From Gloeocapsopsis sp. IPPAS B-1203 (GTDB taxonomy: Bacteria; Cyanobacteriota; Cyanobacteriia; Cyanobacteriales; Chroococcidiopsidaceae), in the NCBI RefSeq assembly GCF_002749975.1, contig NZ_PEIG01000005.1:336683-400682 (forward strand): a stretch of DNA of 64,000 nucleotides, written 5' to 3'. Positions 1-8,492 of the stretch are shown piece by piece. The notes under the pieces are model-generated. The model was not told the DNA's origin. It did not search any database and saw nothing but the letters and a program-made list of their open reading frames with translations. How positions within the stretch are numbered: the stretch's first letter is position 1; each line of letters starts with the position of its first letter. The position numbers and the translations under genes were made by a program.

Positions 1-871
1 GACCGCGAACAATTTCTACACGTTCAATCGCATCCGGATCGATGCTTCTGAGTTGAATATTAAAACTCACTCGGTCTTGTAAAGGCACACCATCAATCAA
101 AATTGCTGGTTCACGACCGCGTAGGCTTTGGGCATTAAATCGGTCAGCTTGATTGGGTGGTCCAAAGCCAGGGACTAAGTTGCCAAGAATATCACCTAAA
201 TTGTTGGTTATAGTTGACTGCTGTTGTAGTTGTTGGCGGTTAATAACTGTGACCGATCGCGGCACATTCTGTACCTCTTCTTCCGTGCGAGTTGCAGTCA
301 CTACTATCTCAATGGCATCCTCATCAGTTTCTACCACCTCCGTTCCAGGCGTGACCGCCAACACTAGCCCTGATGCTTCCACGCTCAAATCAGCAGTCGG
401 CGGTGCATCAACTCCTGTAATCGCTACCCGCACTCGATTATCAGGTAAACTCGTCACGCTCACCAGCGCAATGCCCTCGATCGGATTCGCTTGCTGAAAT
501 TCATTCCCTTCTGGCAACACCAGCACTGCATTGGGAATATCAGCAATCAGTGCATTTCCGACAACAGAGGTTGCAGGAGACTCTAATTGCTCCTCAACGG
601 TTTCCAAGAGCACTTCTAATCCAGTCTCCGTTGAGTTGACGCTCACTCCCATAACTTCAACTGGAGTCGCAAGCTGGGCTAGCCACTCCTCGATCGTTGT
701 TGCATGTTGGTCGAGTTCTGCGAGGCGAGGAACGGGAAGTGAAGAACTGTCCTCAGAATTTAGCTCTGCTCCATCTTCTGCTATTACAGGGTGTGCTACA
801 CCAATAACAATCCCTATAGAAAACGGCACTAAAGTTCCGACGAGCAAAAGCGATCGCAGCTGTTTCCACAT
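1..871 (-). CDS. TonB-dependent siderophore receptor, N-terminal part (runs off left edge)
   Basis: Reading the minus strand from the ATG at 869-871 gives about 290 uninterrupted codons. They encode an outer-membrane receptor that imports ferric siderophores with energy from TonB-ExbBD. Visible in order: a signal peptide (start MWKQLRSLLLVG, cleavage near VIAED), an AMIN-like beta domain (roughly residues 70-170, with VEVLLETVEE-like segments), a TonB-box/plug entry at EIVVTATRTEEEVQNVP, then plug motifs (SLRGREPAILIDGVPLQDR and ERVEIVRG). AMIN plus plug is typical of cyanobacterial FhuA/IutA-like receptors. The beta barrel lies outside the window. GAGGAAAG precedes the ATG. A PchR-like AraC gene lies further upstream and is the likely activator. 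Substrate unknown. Confidence 0.9.
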   Translation of the reverse strand, partial: MWKQLRSLLLVGTLVPFSIGIVIGVAHPVIAEDGAELNSEDSSSLPVPRLAELDQHATTIEEWLAQLATPVEVMGVSVNSTETGLEVLLETVEEQLESPATSVVGNALIADIPNAVLVLPEGNEFQQANPIEGIALVSVTSLPDNRVRVAITGVDAPPTADLSVEASGLVLAVTPGTEVVETDEDAIEIVVTATRTEEEVQNVPRSVTVINRQQLQQQSTITNNLGDILGNLVPGFGPPNQADRFNAQSLRGREPAILIDGVPLQDRVSFNIQLRSIDPDAIERVEIVRG

Positions 872-936
872 CTTTCCTCACACACCTCTTCAGAAATTTT
901 CTCAAGTAGGACTGAATATAGGGTGTTCTAGCGCAA

Positions 937-980
937 AAAATGGTTCCCAGCCGGATTTTCTATGGTTCCAACACGGATCT
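937..980. repeat. 44-bp direct repeat, copy 1 (upstream of siderophore receptor)
   Basis: Positions 941-980 match 1562-1601 at 34 of 40 bases, and the run of A before them also matches. The conserved core is TTCCCAGCCGGATTTTCTAT. This copy lies about 70-110 bp upstream of the receptor start codon, where an AraC-type activator would bind, so it may be the operator. It could equally be one side of a duplication framing the DUF29 gene. Confidence 0.8.
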
Positions 981-1115
981 TTTACGATAAAGGTGATGAA
1001 AGACCTCTCGCTAACGCTCTTTTGTCAGTCTAACGTGTACACACAACTTGCCCTTACTTTGTTAGAGACAATAAACTGAAATGACAGAATAAGATAAACC
1101 AGTGCGGTGATTCTC

Positions 1116-1556
1116 ATGCAAACCACTACTCTCTACGACCAAGACTTTTATGCTTGGACTCAACGCCAAATAGAGTTGCTGCAAGCTCGACAGTGGGAGC
1201 AAGTGGATATCGCAAACCTGATCGAGGAGATTGAATCGTTGGGTAGGCAGGAACGGCAGGAGCTTTGCAATCGATTGGGGGTGCTGCTGGGGCATCTTCT
1301 CAAATGGCGCTATCAGCCAGAAGCCCAAACAAAAAGCTGGGCTGCAACCATTCGGGAGCAGCGAGAGCGCATACAAGAACACTTAGCAGAAAACCCTAGC
1401 TTAAAACCCTATTTACCTGAAGCTATTAACAAAAGCTACCGATATGGACTAAACCTTGTAGATAAAGAAACGCCTCTAAACCCAAACCAACTTCCTCAGT
1501 CTTGCCCCTTCTCAGAGGCAGAAATCTTTGAAGAGCCAGTAAACTGGCAGCCATGA
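1116..1556 (+). CDS. DUF29 family protein
   Basis: A protein of about 146 aa of the DUF29 family, which is greatly expanded in cyanobacteria and has no established function. Diagnostic features are the start MQTTTLYDQDFYAWTQRQIE, the central EIESLGRQERQEL block and LLGHLLKWRYQPE. The ATG at 1116 matches the usual family start; an in-frame GTG nine bases earlier is possible. It is transcribed away from the siderophore receptor and lies between two copies of a 44-bp direct repeat, which suggests it moved in as a cassette. Soluble, probably alpha-helical. Confidence 0.85.
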   Translation: MQTTTLYDQDFYAWTQRQIELLQARQWEQVDIANLIEEIESLGRQERQELCNRLGVLLGHLLKWRYQPEAQTKSWAATIREQRERIQEHLAENPSLKPYLPEAINKSYRYGLNLVDKETPLNPNQLPQSCPFSEAEIFEEPVNWQP

Positions 1557-1557
1557 G

Positions 1558-1601
1558 AAAATGTTTCCCAGCCGGATTTTCTATAGTTACAACATGGATT
1601 G
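1558..1601. repeat. 44-bp direct repeat, copy 2 (just after DUF29 stop)
   Basis: Second copy of the repeat at 937-980, in the same orientation, starting one base after the DUF29 stop codon and ending about 37 bp before the 3' end of the AraC gene. It is not upstream of any gene, so it is more likely a duplication relic than a working operator. Confidence 0.8.
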
Positions 1602-1637
1602 CAATATAGCAGACAGCTTTCGCCAGGCTCATTATCG

Positions 1638-2621
1638 CTAGTGTTCTATTAAGTAAGCACTAGGGTTGATACCAAACTGCTTTCTAAACGCTGCCGCAAA
1701 ATGTCCGCGAGTGACATACCCAACCGCAGCTGCAACGCCAGTAACGCTCATGTCACCTCTCGCCAACAGTTGGCGTGCTTGCTCCATGCGATAGGCGTGT
1801 AAATAGCCAAACACCGTTGTACCAAAAACCTGACGGAAGCCCCGCTTCAATTTATAGTCGTTGAGCCCTACCTGTCGTGCTAAGGCAATCAATGAGGGCG
1901 GAGAACTGAAATTGCGAATCAAAATTTCTCTAGCATGGTGAATTCGTTCAATATCCTCTGGACTCAATTTAGCCTGACTTGCCAGTGCTTCCGCAGTTTC
2001 AATGATTTGTGCCAGTTTTAAGGCAATCAGTTCATGGACTTTACTTTCGAGATACATTTGCTTGATAGCCCCTTGATAAGGACAATGCAAGATTTGATGC
2101 AAAGCAAGCTGCATGGATGCTGCTGTGACTCCTGAGTGAAAGTAGGGCAAGTTTTCATTCTTCTCAAGAATTCGTTTTAACTCCAGCGGCATTGACTTGA
2201 ATGATTCGGGAATCAGCGTTATGAATGTCTGAAGTGGAATGGCAAATGTAATATGAAAAAGTTGCTGACTTGCTGGCAGTTCCACGATCGCTTTTGGCTC
2301 TAAGTTACCAAACAAGAAACTGTGTCCAGCACCTAAACAACCATAAGATGTCGTTTGTCTCGCTCCTGAAAGCTGAAAGCCGATTTCCAAAGGAACTTTA
2401 CAGGTATCTTTCGTTAAAACTAAGTGCTTATAACAGGTATAATCTTGAATCAAGATTTCTATTCCAGTACTCAACTGAATCACGCGATTGTGTCCTTGAC
2501 CAAGTTTTTGGGGATATTGCCAAATCGTTTCACAATCCTTTGACTGACAAGTAATTTCGTCGCTCTGCTCAGCTTCCTCAAATAGCTCCTGATAATCTGT
2601 CAGTGATAGCGTAATCGTCAT
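1638..2621 (-). CDS. AraC family transcriptional regulator, PchR-like
   Basis: A 327-aa regulator. Residues 1-220 form a ligand-sensing domain. Residues about 225-327 form the AraC DNA-binding domain with two helix-turn-helix units: one around SLIALARQVGLNDYKLKRGF and one around SVTGVAAAVGYVTRGHFAAA followed by FRKQFGINPSAY. Length and the N-terminal style (MTITLSLTDYQELFEEAEQ) match cyanobacterial homologues of PchR, which activates siderophore receptor genes when ferric siderophore is present. The receptor gene is on the same strand about 770 bp downstream, separated by an oppositely oriented DUF29 gene. The effector is not deducible. Confidence 0.9.
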   Translation of the reverse strand: MTITLSLTDYQELFEEAEQSDEITCQSKDCETIWQYPQKLGQGHNRVIQLSTGIEILIQDYTCYKHLVLTKDTCKVPLEIGFQLSGARQTTSYGCLGAGHSFLFGNLEPKAIVELPASQQLFHITFAIPLQTFITLIPESFKSMPLELKRILEKNENLPYFHSGVTAASMQLALHQILHCPYQGAIKQMYLESKVHELIALKLAQIIETAEALASQAKLSPEDIERIHHAREILIRNFSSPPSLIALARQVGLNDYKLKRGFRQVFGTTVFGYLHAYRMEQARQLLARGDMSVTGVAAAVGYVTRGHFAAAFRKQFGINPSAYLIEH

Positions 2622-3012
2622 TTTGCTACAACCAGAACCAGCGATCGCGATTAGAATGCTCTTAGTTTATTACAATTAATTCTCAATTACTAGTGGGTAT
2701 TGCTGATGGCTCTATAGTATCCAGCTGCTGTATCTCAAAAAACAGCTTCTGTTTGACAAGAAAAGCAATTGCTATTTTAAGCTGTCAGATAAACTCAGCA
2801 CGATCAGGTAAGTTCAAAGTCCTTACAAAGTACAAGCGATCGCTTTTTACAACTTTCCCTCAACCCTACTTAACTCAAAACTCAAAACTTTTTCTAGGTG
2901 TCAAAATATTAAGGTCTATTGCATTTCAGTCACATCTTGTTGCTAAGTCCAAAGGAAGCTAAAAGTCCGTGATACGATGCTTTTCTAGCTCTTGAAGATT
3001 GGGAGAAGACCT

Positions 3013-4233
3013 TTGACACTACGGGTTGCTGTTGTAGGCTCAGGTCCAGCTGGTTCTTCAGCCGCCGAAACCTTGGCAAAAGCTGGAATTGAAACATATT
3101 TGTTTGAACGCAAGCTAGACAACGCCAAACCATGTGGCGGAGCAATTCCGCTGTGTATGGTGAGTGAATTCGATCTACCGCCGCAGATTATTGACCGTCA
3201 GGTGCGGAAGATGAAGATGATTTCCCCCTCAAATCGCGAGGTGGATATCAATCTAGACAATGAAGATGAATATATCGGTATGTGCCGTCGTGAAGTTCTC
3301 GATGGTTTCTTGCGCGATCGCGCGGCAAAATTAGGTGCAACTTTAATCAATGCGACGGTTCATAAACTCGATATTCCGCAAAATAATACAGACCCCTATA
3401 CGATTCACTACGTAGATCACTCAGAAGGTGGTGCGCAAGGAATTGCCAAATCCTTGAAAGTGGATGCAATTATTGGTGCTGATGGGGCAAACTCTCGTAT
3501 CGCTAAGGAGATTGATGCTGGAGATTATAACTATGCGATCGCTTTTCAAGAGCGCATTCGCCTCCCAGAAGCCCAAATGGCATACTACAACAACCTTGCA
3601 GAGATGTATGTCGGTAACGACGTTTCTACCGATTTCTACGCCTGGGTATTCCCAAAATATGACCACGTTGCTGTCGGTACAGGCACAATGCAGGTTAACA
3701 AAGCTAGCATTAAACAATTGCAAGCAGGTATTCGGGCACGGGCAGCGAGAAAACTTGTCGGCGGTCAAATCATTAAAGTAGAAGCCCATCCCATTCCCGA
3801 ACATCCTCGCCCTCGGCGTGTTGTTGGTCGCGTAGCATTAATTGGTGATGCAGCAGGCTACGTCACAAAGTCTTCTGGTGAAGGTATTTACTTTGCGGCG
3901 AAGTCAGGGCGGATGTGTGCAGAAACGCTTGTTGAGGTATCCCAAGGTGGAACTCGGATTCCTACAGAAAACGAACTGAAAGTTTACCTCAGGCGTTGGG
4001 ATAGAAAATATGGCATGACATACAAAGTATTAGATTTGCTGCAAACCGTCTTTTACCGCAGTGATGCCACCCGCGAAGCTTTTGTAGAGATGTGTGCAGA
4101 TCGCGATGTACAGCGATTGACTTTTGATAGCTATCTTTATAAAACCGTTGTCCCAGCAAACCCGCTAACACAGATGAAGATCACGGCTAAAACTCTTGGT
4201 AGCTTGATTCGCGGTAACGCACTTGCTCCTTAA
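3013..4233 (+). CDS. chlP: Geranylgeranyl diphosphate reductase
   Basis: Reduces the geranylgeranyl chain to phytyl (three double bonds, NADPH) for chlorophyll a, phylloquinone and tocopherol synthesis at the thylakoid membrane. It has an N-terminal Rossmann FAD motif (VAVVGSGPAGSSAAETLAKA), the family segment ERKLDNAKPCGGAIPLCMV and a second FAD motif RVALIGDAAGYVTKSSGEG. Length about 406 aa is normal. I chose the TTG at 3013 because GGGAG lies 9 bp upstream and the product then begins TLRVAVVGSG as in other cyanobacteria; an in-frame TTG at 2992 has no such support. It stands alone and converges on rpaA. Confidence 0.96.
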   Translation: MTLRVAVVGSGPAGSSAAETLAKAGIETYLFERKLDNAKPCGGAIPLCMVSEFDLPPQIIDRQVRKMKMISPSNREVDINLDNEDEYIGMCRREVLDGFLRDRAAKLGATLINATVHKLDIPQNNTDPYTIHYVDHSEGGAQGIAKSLKVDAIIGADGANSRIAKEIDAGDYNYAIAFQERIRLPEAQMAYYNNLAEMYVGNDVSTDFYAWVFPKYDHVAVGTGTMQVNKASIKQLQAGIRARAARKLVGGQIIKVEAHPIPEHPRPRRVVGRVALIGDAAGYVTKSSGEGIYFAAKSGRMCAETLVEVSQGGTRIPTENELKVYLRRWDRKYGMTYKVLDLLQTVFYRSDATREAFVEMCADRDVQRLTFDSYLYKTVVPANPLTQMKITAKTLGSLIRGNALAP

Positions 4234-4253
4234 CAATTGATTATTCAATACAA

Positions 4254-4290
4254 GGCGATCGCTATTCAGCTTATGCGATCGCTTTATTTA
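4254..4290 (+). terminator. Terminator hairpin built from two HIP1 octamers
   Basis: Two GCGATCGC octamers (4255-4262 and 4275-4282) are separated by 12 nt. Each is a palindrome, so they can pair with each other as an 8-bp stem, extended by AAG/TTT, and are followed by TTTATTTA. Placed 20 bp after the chlP stop, this looks like a rho-independent terminator. Confidence 0.55.
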
Positions 4291-4394
4291 TGATTTTGAT
4301 ACATAAAAGTAGGATTCTGAACGAACCTCACTAGCAACAAAGGAGAAAAAATAATGACGAATTGTAGACACACCGACTTTGTCAAACCAATTAT

Positions 4395-5165
4395 TTAATT
4401 AGAAGCTTTTTCTGGAATTACCGCACTCGTCGGTATACCACTATTGTTGTCACTGCCTTGCTCTTCGCCTGGAAGTTCTAAGCAATAACCTGCACCGTAC
4501 ACTGTTTTAATATAACGAGGGTGACGAGGATCTGGTTCTAGTTTGGTGCGCAAGTGGCGAATATGTACGCGGATTGTTTCGATGTCATCATCAGGATCGT
4601 AGCCCCAGACTTCTTTGAGAATATCGCTGGGAGAAACTGTTTGTCCGTGACGTTGCAATAGACAATGAAGTAACTCAAATTCTAAATGAGTTAGTTTAAC
4701 CGTTTCACCGAACCAAATTGCCTCAAATCTTTCTGGTACTAATGTTAAAGCACCATAGTTAAGAATCTCGCTGTGCTTGGCTGCTTGAGGAATGCGATCT
4801 GTACGTCGTAATAACGCTCGCACGCGGGCTAGCATTTCTTCAATTTCAAAGGGCTTTGTTAAGTAATCATCTGCACCAGCATTGAATCCTTCCACTTTGT
4901 CTTGAGTTTGGCTCAAGGCTGTGAGCATTAGTACGGGAATCTCTGCTGTACGCTCATCGCGACGCAACCGCTGACAAACAGTAAAGCCATCAACTCTGGG
5001 TAGCATGAGATCGAGCATAATGAGATCTGGCTGTAGCTGGATAGCTAGCGCTTGTCCCTTGATGCCATCTTCAGCTTGGGTAACGTCATATCCAGCCATT
5101 TCGAGATTAACCGCAACCAACTCAGAGATTGCAGGGTCATCATCTATAACAAGTATCCGAGGCAT
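4395..5165 (-). CDS. rpaA: Response regulator RpaA (circadian output, phycobilisome association)
   Basis: OmpR/PhoB-class regulator of 256 aa. The receiver domain (residues 1-120) starts [20 protein letters not shown] and holds the phosphorylation Asp in [16 protein letters not shown] winged-helix DNA-binding domain (about 150-240) contains [20 protein letters not shown] and [17 protein letters not shown]. The near-invariant text ([31 protein letters not shown]) identifies RpaA rather than RpaB. In cyanobacteria SasA phosphorylates RpaA, which drives dusk genes; it was first found through energy transfer from phycobilisomes to photosystem I. The C-terminal tail is slightly longer than in Synechocystis. 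Confidence 0.96.
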   Translation of the reverse strand: MPRILVIDDDPAISELVAVNLEMAGYDVTQAEDGIKGQALAIQLQPDLIMLDLMLPRVDGFTVCQRLRRDERTAEIPVLMLTALSQTQDKVEGFNAGADDYLTKPFEIEEMLARVRALLRRTDRIPQAAKHSEILNYGALTLVPERFEAIWFGETVKLTHLEFELLHCLLQRHGQTVSPSDILKEVWGYDPDDDIETIRVHIRHLRTKLEPDPRHPRYIKTVYGAGYCLELPGEEQGSDNNSGIPTSAVIPEKASN

Positions 5166-5511
5166 TCTAAAAAATGTTACTAGTTATTAAAGTTAAATTA
5201 AGAACCTTTGGTAGATACAAAGATTGCTGTACTGATTATAAGGAGGATTATAAAAATTTGCTAAAGATTAAAGTGTCAGCTTGCTAACATAAAAGTGCAA
5301 AGTGACTGAATACAGGTCAGGGATCGGAGATTGGGGAGCAGGGTAGTAGAGAAATTGCGTTGTACAAGTAGTTTTTAGTACCTTTGTGCAGTTCTAATCG
5401 AAGAAAAACGTCCCACTACTTGGCATACACAAGCCATCAATTGCTTTACCCTAGTAATTTGCCCCGACCTCTGCTCTCTCTTAAATTGTTGCAAGGAAAA
5501 GCTACGAGAAA

Positions 5512-6552
5512 TTGATAAGCACATATACTCCGCCGTGGTGGTTAGGCAACGGTCTTGCAATGACGCTTTATACAGCGTTATGGGCTAATCGTTATTGGGA
5601 AGAGACGATCTACCCAGAACCACTCTATCAAGAGAAAATTTTTACAGGAGCGCAAGGAGTACCGATTTTTGGTTGGGTAGCAATTCCTAAAAATGCGCGA
5701 GGCACAATTGTTGGCACATATGGTATTACAGGATCTCTAGAGAATCAATGGTTTCTTAGACTTTTGGGGCGCAAGGCATTTGCTCAAGGTTATGCGGTTG
5801 TTCTATTTGATTGGCGATCGCACGGTAGAACGGCTTTATTATCGCCAACGTTGACATCTGATGGTTTGTACGAAGGAGAAGATTTTGTCCAGATTGCGGC
5901 TCAAGCTCAAGGGATGGGGTGTCCTGCTAAATTTTGGTTTACCGGATTTTCTCTAGGTGGACAATTAGCGTTATGGGCAGTCAAAGCAGCGCAAGACGTA
6001 TTAACGACTAGCCATTCACTCACTTCTCAAGACATTGGAGGGGCGGCAGTAATTTGTCCGAGTTTAGACTCGAATCGCTCGCTCTCATATTTAGTGAAAG
6101 ATCCATTAGGAAAGTATTTAGAACAAGCGATCGCCAAAGAACTGAAAAGACTTGCTTGGCGCCTTTATGAAGCACATCCAGAAGCAATCGATCCTGCAGC
6201 AATTGAACGCGCCAATAGTATTTGGGGTTTTGACAACGAACTGGTCATTGAACGCTTAGGATTTCCCTCTGTCGAGGCGTATTACGAAGCTAGTAGTGGG
6301 TTAAAAATATTACCAAGCTTAACTAAACCAACACTCATTATTTACGCTGCGGACGATCCAATGTTCGATCCAGCGATTGTGCCAGATTTACTTTCCTCAT
6401 GCGATCGCAACCCTAACATAGATTTAATTCTCACACCTCACGGCGGTCATGTCGGATACATTAGTAGTGCAGAATGTCAAGCCCAAGCACAAGATCCTGA
6501 TCCTTGGTGGGCATGGAATCGCGTTTTAGAATGGTGTCAGATGAGGGGATAG
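5512..6552 (+). CDS. Alpha/beta hydrolase, YheT/EMB8-like
   Basis: A 346-aa alpha/beta-fold hydrolase. The nucleophile elbow is GFSLGGQ (Ser near residue 148), with an oxyanion-side motif DWRSHGRTALLSP, an acid in YAADDPMFDP and the catalytic His in PHGGHVGY. This layout is that of the YheT/EMB8 group of predicted esterases; the substrate is unknown. The start is a TTG with AAGGA about 14 bp upstream; no ATG lies nearby except one at codon 17. The N-terminal WWLGNGLAMTLYTALW stretch is typical of the group. Monocistronic, with purine-rich repeat DNA on both sides. Confidence 0.85.
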   Translation: MISTYTPPWWLGNGLAMTLYTALWANRYWEETIYPEPLYQEKIFTGAQGVPIFGWVAIPKNARGTIVGTYGITGSLENQWFLRLLGRKAFAQGYAVVLFDWRSHGRTALLSPTLTSDGLYEGEDFVQIAAQAQGMGCPAKFWFTGFSLGGQLALWAVKAAQDVLTTSHSLTSQDIGGAAVICPSLDSNRSLSYLVKDPLGKYLEQAIAKELKRLAWRLYEAHPEAIDPAAIERANSIWGFDNELVIERLGFPSVEAYYEASSGLKILPSLTKPTLIIYAADDPMFDPAIVPDLLSSCDRNPNIDLILTPHGGHVGYISSAECQAQAQDPDPWWAWNRVLEWCQMRG

Positions 6553-6606
6553 GAGCAAAGGCGAGGGGCGAGAGATAATTATAGCCACTAGACACTAGTC
6601 ACTCAC
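6548..6606. repeat. Intergenic purine-rich repeat with ACTAG palindromes
   Basis: AGGCGAGGGGCGAGAGA followed by GCCACTAGACACTAGTCACT. The same two blocks recur in the same order at 18411-18465, and the purine-rich block again at 48505-48540. It fills the gap between two convergent genes. Confidence 0.6.
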
Positions 6607-6611
6607 ACTTC

Positions 6612-7163
6612 CTAATTAATAAACAAAAGTTGTACTGAGCCTACAGCTAATTGAATTAAAGGCCAACCGATTAGGCAAATAACGGCAGCCCAGACATTGC
6701 TGATATCTAAACCTTGGCGTACTGCAACGATAACCGCAAGCAAACTCCACACAGCAAGTACAAGCTGAATAGGGATACCAAGCAGCGGAATTAATGTTAA
6801 AAAGTTAAACACTTGCGGTGCATAAGCAAAACCAATGGGAACAAGTAGCTCTTGATACGTAACATGACGCGGTTTGAAGCGATCGCCAATTTTCCAAATT
6901 GTAAAAGTCCAGAAATAGTAACCTAGTATTACACTGACAACATTCAGTATTAATGCGAATACAAAAGTAGTAATACCAACACGGTTAATTAATAAAATAA
7001 AAGCATTACCTAGCGCATAAGAGATTGCTGCCACGATCACGATTGTTTTAGCGACTCGGCGAGTTTTGCGTGTATTGGGCGCATCTTCATAAAAGTGAGC
7101 ATCTAAGGTTAAAGCTTCCCTCAAACTTGTTCTAAACTTCCATTTATCTTCCCTGGTACTCAC
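6612..7163 (-). CDS. Yip1 family integral membrane protein
   Basis: A 183-aa membrane protein with a soluble N-terminus of about 45 residues and then roughly five hydrophobic segments, including IVIVAAISYALGNAFILLIN and TFVFALILNVVSVILGYYFW. The pattern, with polar KIGDRFKPRHVTYQELLVPI followed by GFAYAPQVFNFLTLIPLLG, is that of bacterial Yip1-domain proteins, whose role is not established. A Yip1-like gene with the same GFxYAP core occurs again at 52.8 kb. Divergent from the following hydrolase pair. Confidence 0.8.
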   Translation of the reverse strand: MSTREDKWKFRTSLREALTLDAHFYEDAPNTRKTRRVAKTIVIVAAISYALGNAFILLINRVGITTFVFALILNVVSVILGYYFWTFTIWKIGDRFKPRHVTYQELLVPIGFAYAPQVFNFLTLIPLLGIPIQLVLAVWSLLAVIVAVRQGLDISNVWAAVICLIGWPLIQLAVGSVQLLFIN

Positions 7164-7297
7164 ATCAATCTCTACTTTTGCTAGATAATAGCAACTTTAA
7201 AATCAGGTATTTTGATCGCATATTTAAGTATAAAAAGTAATTAAAGCAACTGGTGATTTTACACATTTACAAAACTACATAATTTAGGATTCGCGGA

Positions 7298-8272
7298 ATG
7301 AAACGGGTTTTTGATTGGCTGCATAGTACTACTTTCAAACTTTTAGGTTTAGCAGTCTTCATATTTTTAATTTGGGGTACGCTAGCACCCCTAGAAACAA
7401 TCATATGGTGGGTGACACAAGATGAGGAGAGTATAAATCCTGATTCAAGTCAACCAGAGGCAACATCAGATGATTCAAGTTCTGACATTGATTGCTATGT
7501 CATTTTTTTACCAGGAGTCGGGAGCTATGATGCAGATAACTTAACTGACAAAGAATCTAATTTTGTCAACCTCGTTGCAGATGAACGTCCTAATTGCGTA
7601 TCAGTAGAAGATATTTTCCCGTTTTCGGAAGCAAATGAAGGATTAGTTGGAGAACGCATTTTTGCTCCAGTATGGGATTGGCTGAGTCAATCAGATGGCG
7701 CTGCGTATGCATTAATTAATATTCGTAACATCTGGCGGCTGGCGATTTCTGCTGATCATCGCTATGGACCTGTTTATAACCGAGGCATTGCTAATACAAT
7801 TGTCGAGCGCATGAATGCTGCGAGTTCTCTACCACCAGCTAATCAAAGACTGAATGTCGTTTTAATGAGTACAAGTGGTGGTTCGCAAGTTGCCCTAGGT
7901 GCGGTTTCCTATCTAGAAGATCGAATTAACGCTCAAATTAGTGTGATTTCGCTCGGTGGCGTTTTTTCTGGTAGTGATGGTTTTGATGAAGCCGATGGCG
8001 TTTATCATCTTTATGGTACGGAAGACTGGATTGATAATATCGGTAGTATAATATTTCCTTCGCGTTGGCGATGGGCTGTTACTTCTCCTTTCAATCGTGC
8101 ACGTCGTCAAGGACGCTATCAAGCAATCGAAACAGGACCACACGAACATGATGGCGAGCAAGGTTATTTTGGAGAAGCGACTGTTGAGGATGGTACGACT
8201 TACCTTGATTTAACGCTTAATGTTGTTGACCAACTACCAATTTGGTCTATTGAAGATAGCAATGACATCTGA
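7298..8272 (+). CDS. Membrane-anchored alpha/beta hydrolase-like protein, tandem paralogue 1
   Basis: A 324-aa protein with one N-terminal membrane segment (LLGLAVFIFLIWGTLAPL) and a domain facing the periplasm or lumen. The candidate nucleophile is in VVLMSTSGGSQVALGAV, a GxSxG-like elbow whose first Gly is Ser here. A possible acid is in YHLYGTEDWIDNIG and a candidate His in GPHEHDGEQGYF. It is clearly homologous along its length to the gene at 8493, including RRQGRYQAIE and LDLTLNVVDQLPIWS. The family appears cyanobacterial and uncharacterised; a lipase/esterase role is inferred only from the fold motifs. Confidence 0.7.
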   Translation: MKRVFDWLHSTTFKLLGLAVFIFLIWGTLAPLETIIWWVTQDEESINPDSSQPEATSDDSSSDIDCYVIFLPGVGSYDADNLTDKESNFVNLVADERPNCVSVEDIFPFSEANEGLVGERIFAPVWDWLSQSDGAAYALINIRNIWRLAISADHRYGPVYNRGIANTIVERMNAASSLPPANQRLNVVLMSTSGGSQVALGAVSYLEDRINAQISVISLGGVFSGSDGFDEADGVYHLYGTEDWIDNIGSIIFPSRWRWAVTSPFNRARRQGRYQAIETGPHEHDGEQGYFGEATVEDGTTYLDLTLNVVDQLPIWSIEDSNDI

Positions 8273-8340
8273 GCTTTCTTGAGTACATGATGTATAAAAA
8301 AATTCAAAGTTGGTGTTGATAGGTGTGTCTTGAGCGGGCA

Positions 8341-8425
8341 CACTATATATTAAGTTGGGTTTTTGAACGAACCACAAAGACGCGTTCCCCGTAGGAGTTG
8401 CCTAAGGCTAGAACACAAAGATTGG
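8341..8425. repeat. Dispersed intergenic repeat fragment between the tandem hydrolases
   Basis: The gap between the paralogues contains ACCACAAAGACGCGTTCCCC, then GTAGGAGTTGCCTAAGGCTA, then GAACACAAAGA. Partial self-complementarity and the repeated CACAAAGA ends resemble short dispersed repeats common between cyanobacterial genes. No copy elsewhere in this window was found, so the assignment rests on style alone. Confidence 0.35.
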
Positions 8426-8492
8426 AGTTAGAGAGGGAGCTTTAAGAAGTATTTGAGGTTGATATGGCAAGTGCTGCCTAGATAATTGTGCA

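Noticed and set aside
153..1079. Two plus-strand open frames over the siderophore receptor
   Set aside because: Ser/Thr-rich shadows of the minus-strand receptor gene, which has clear signal peptide, TonB box and plug motifs.
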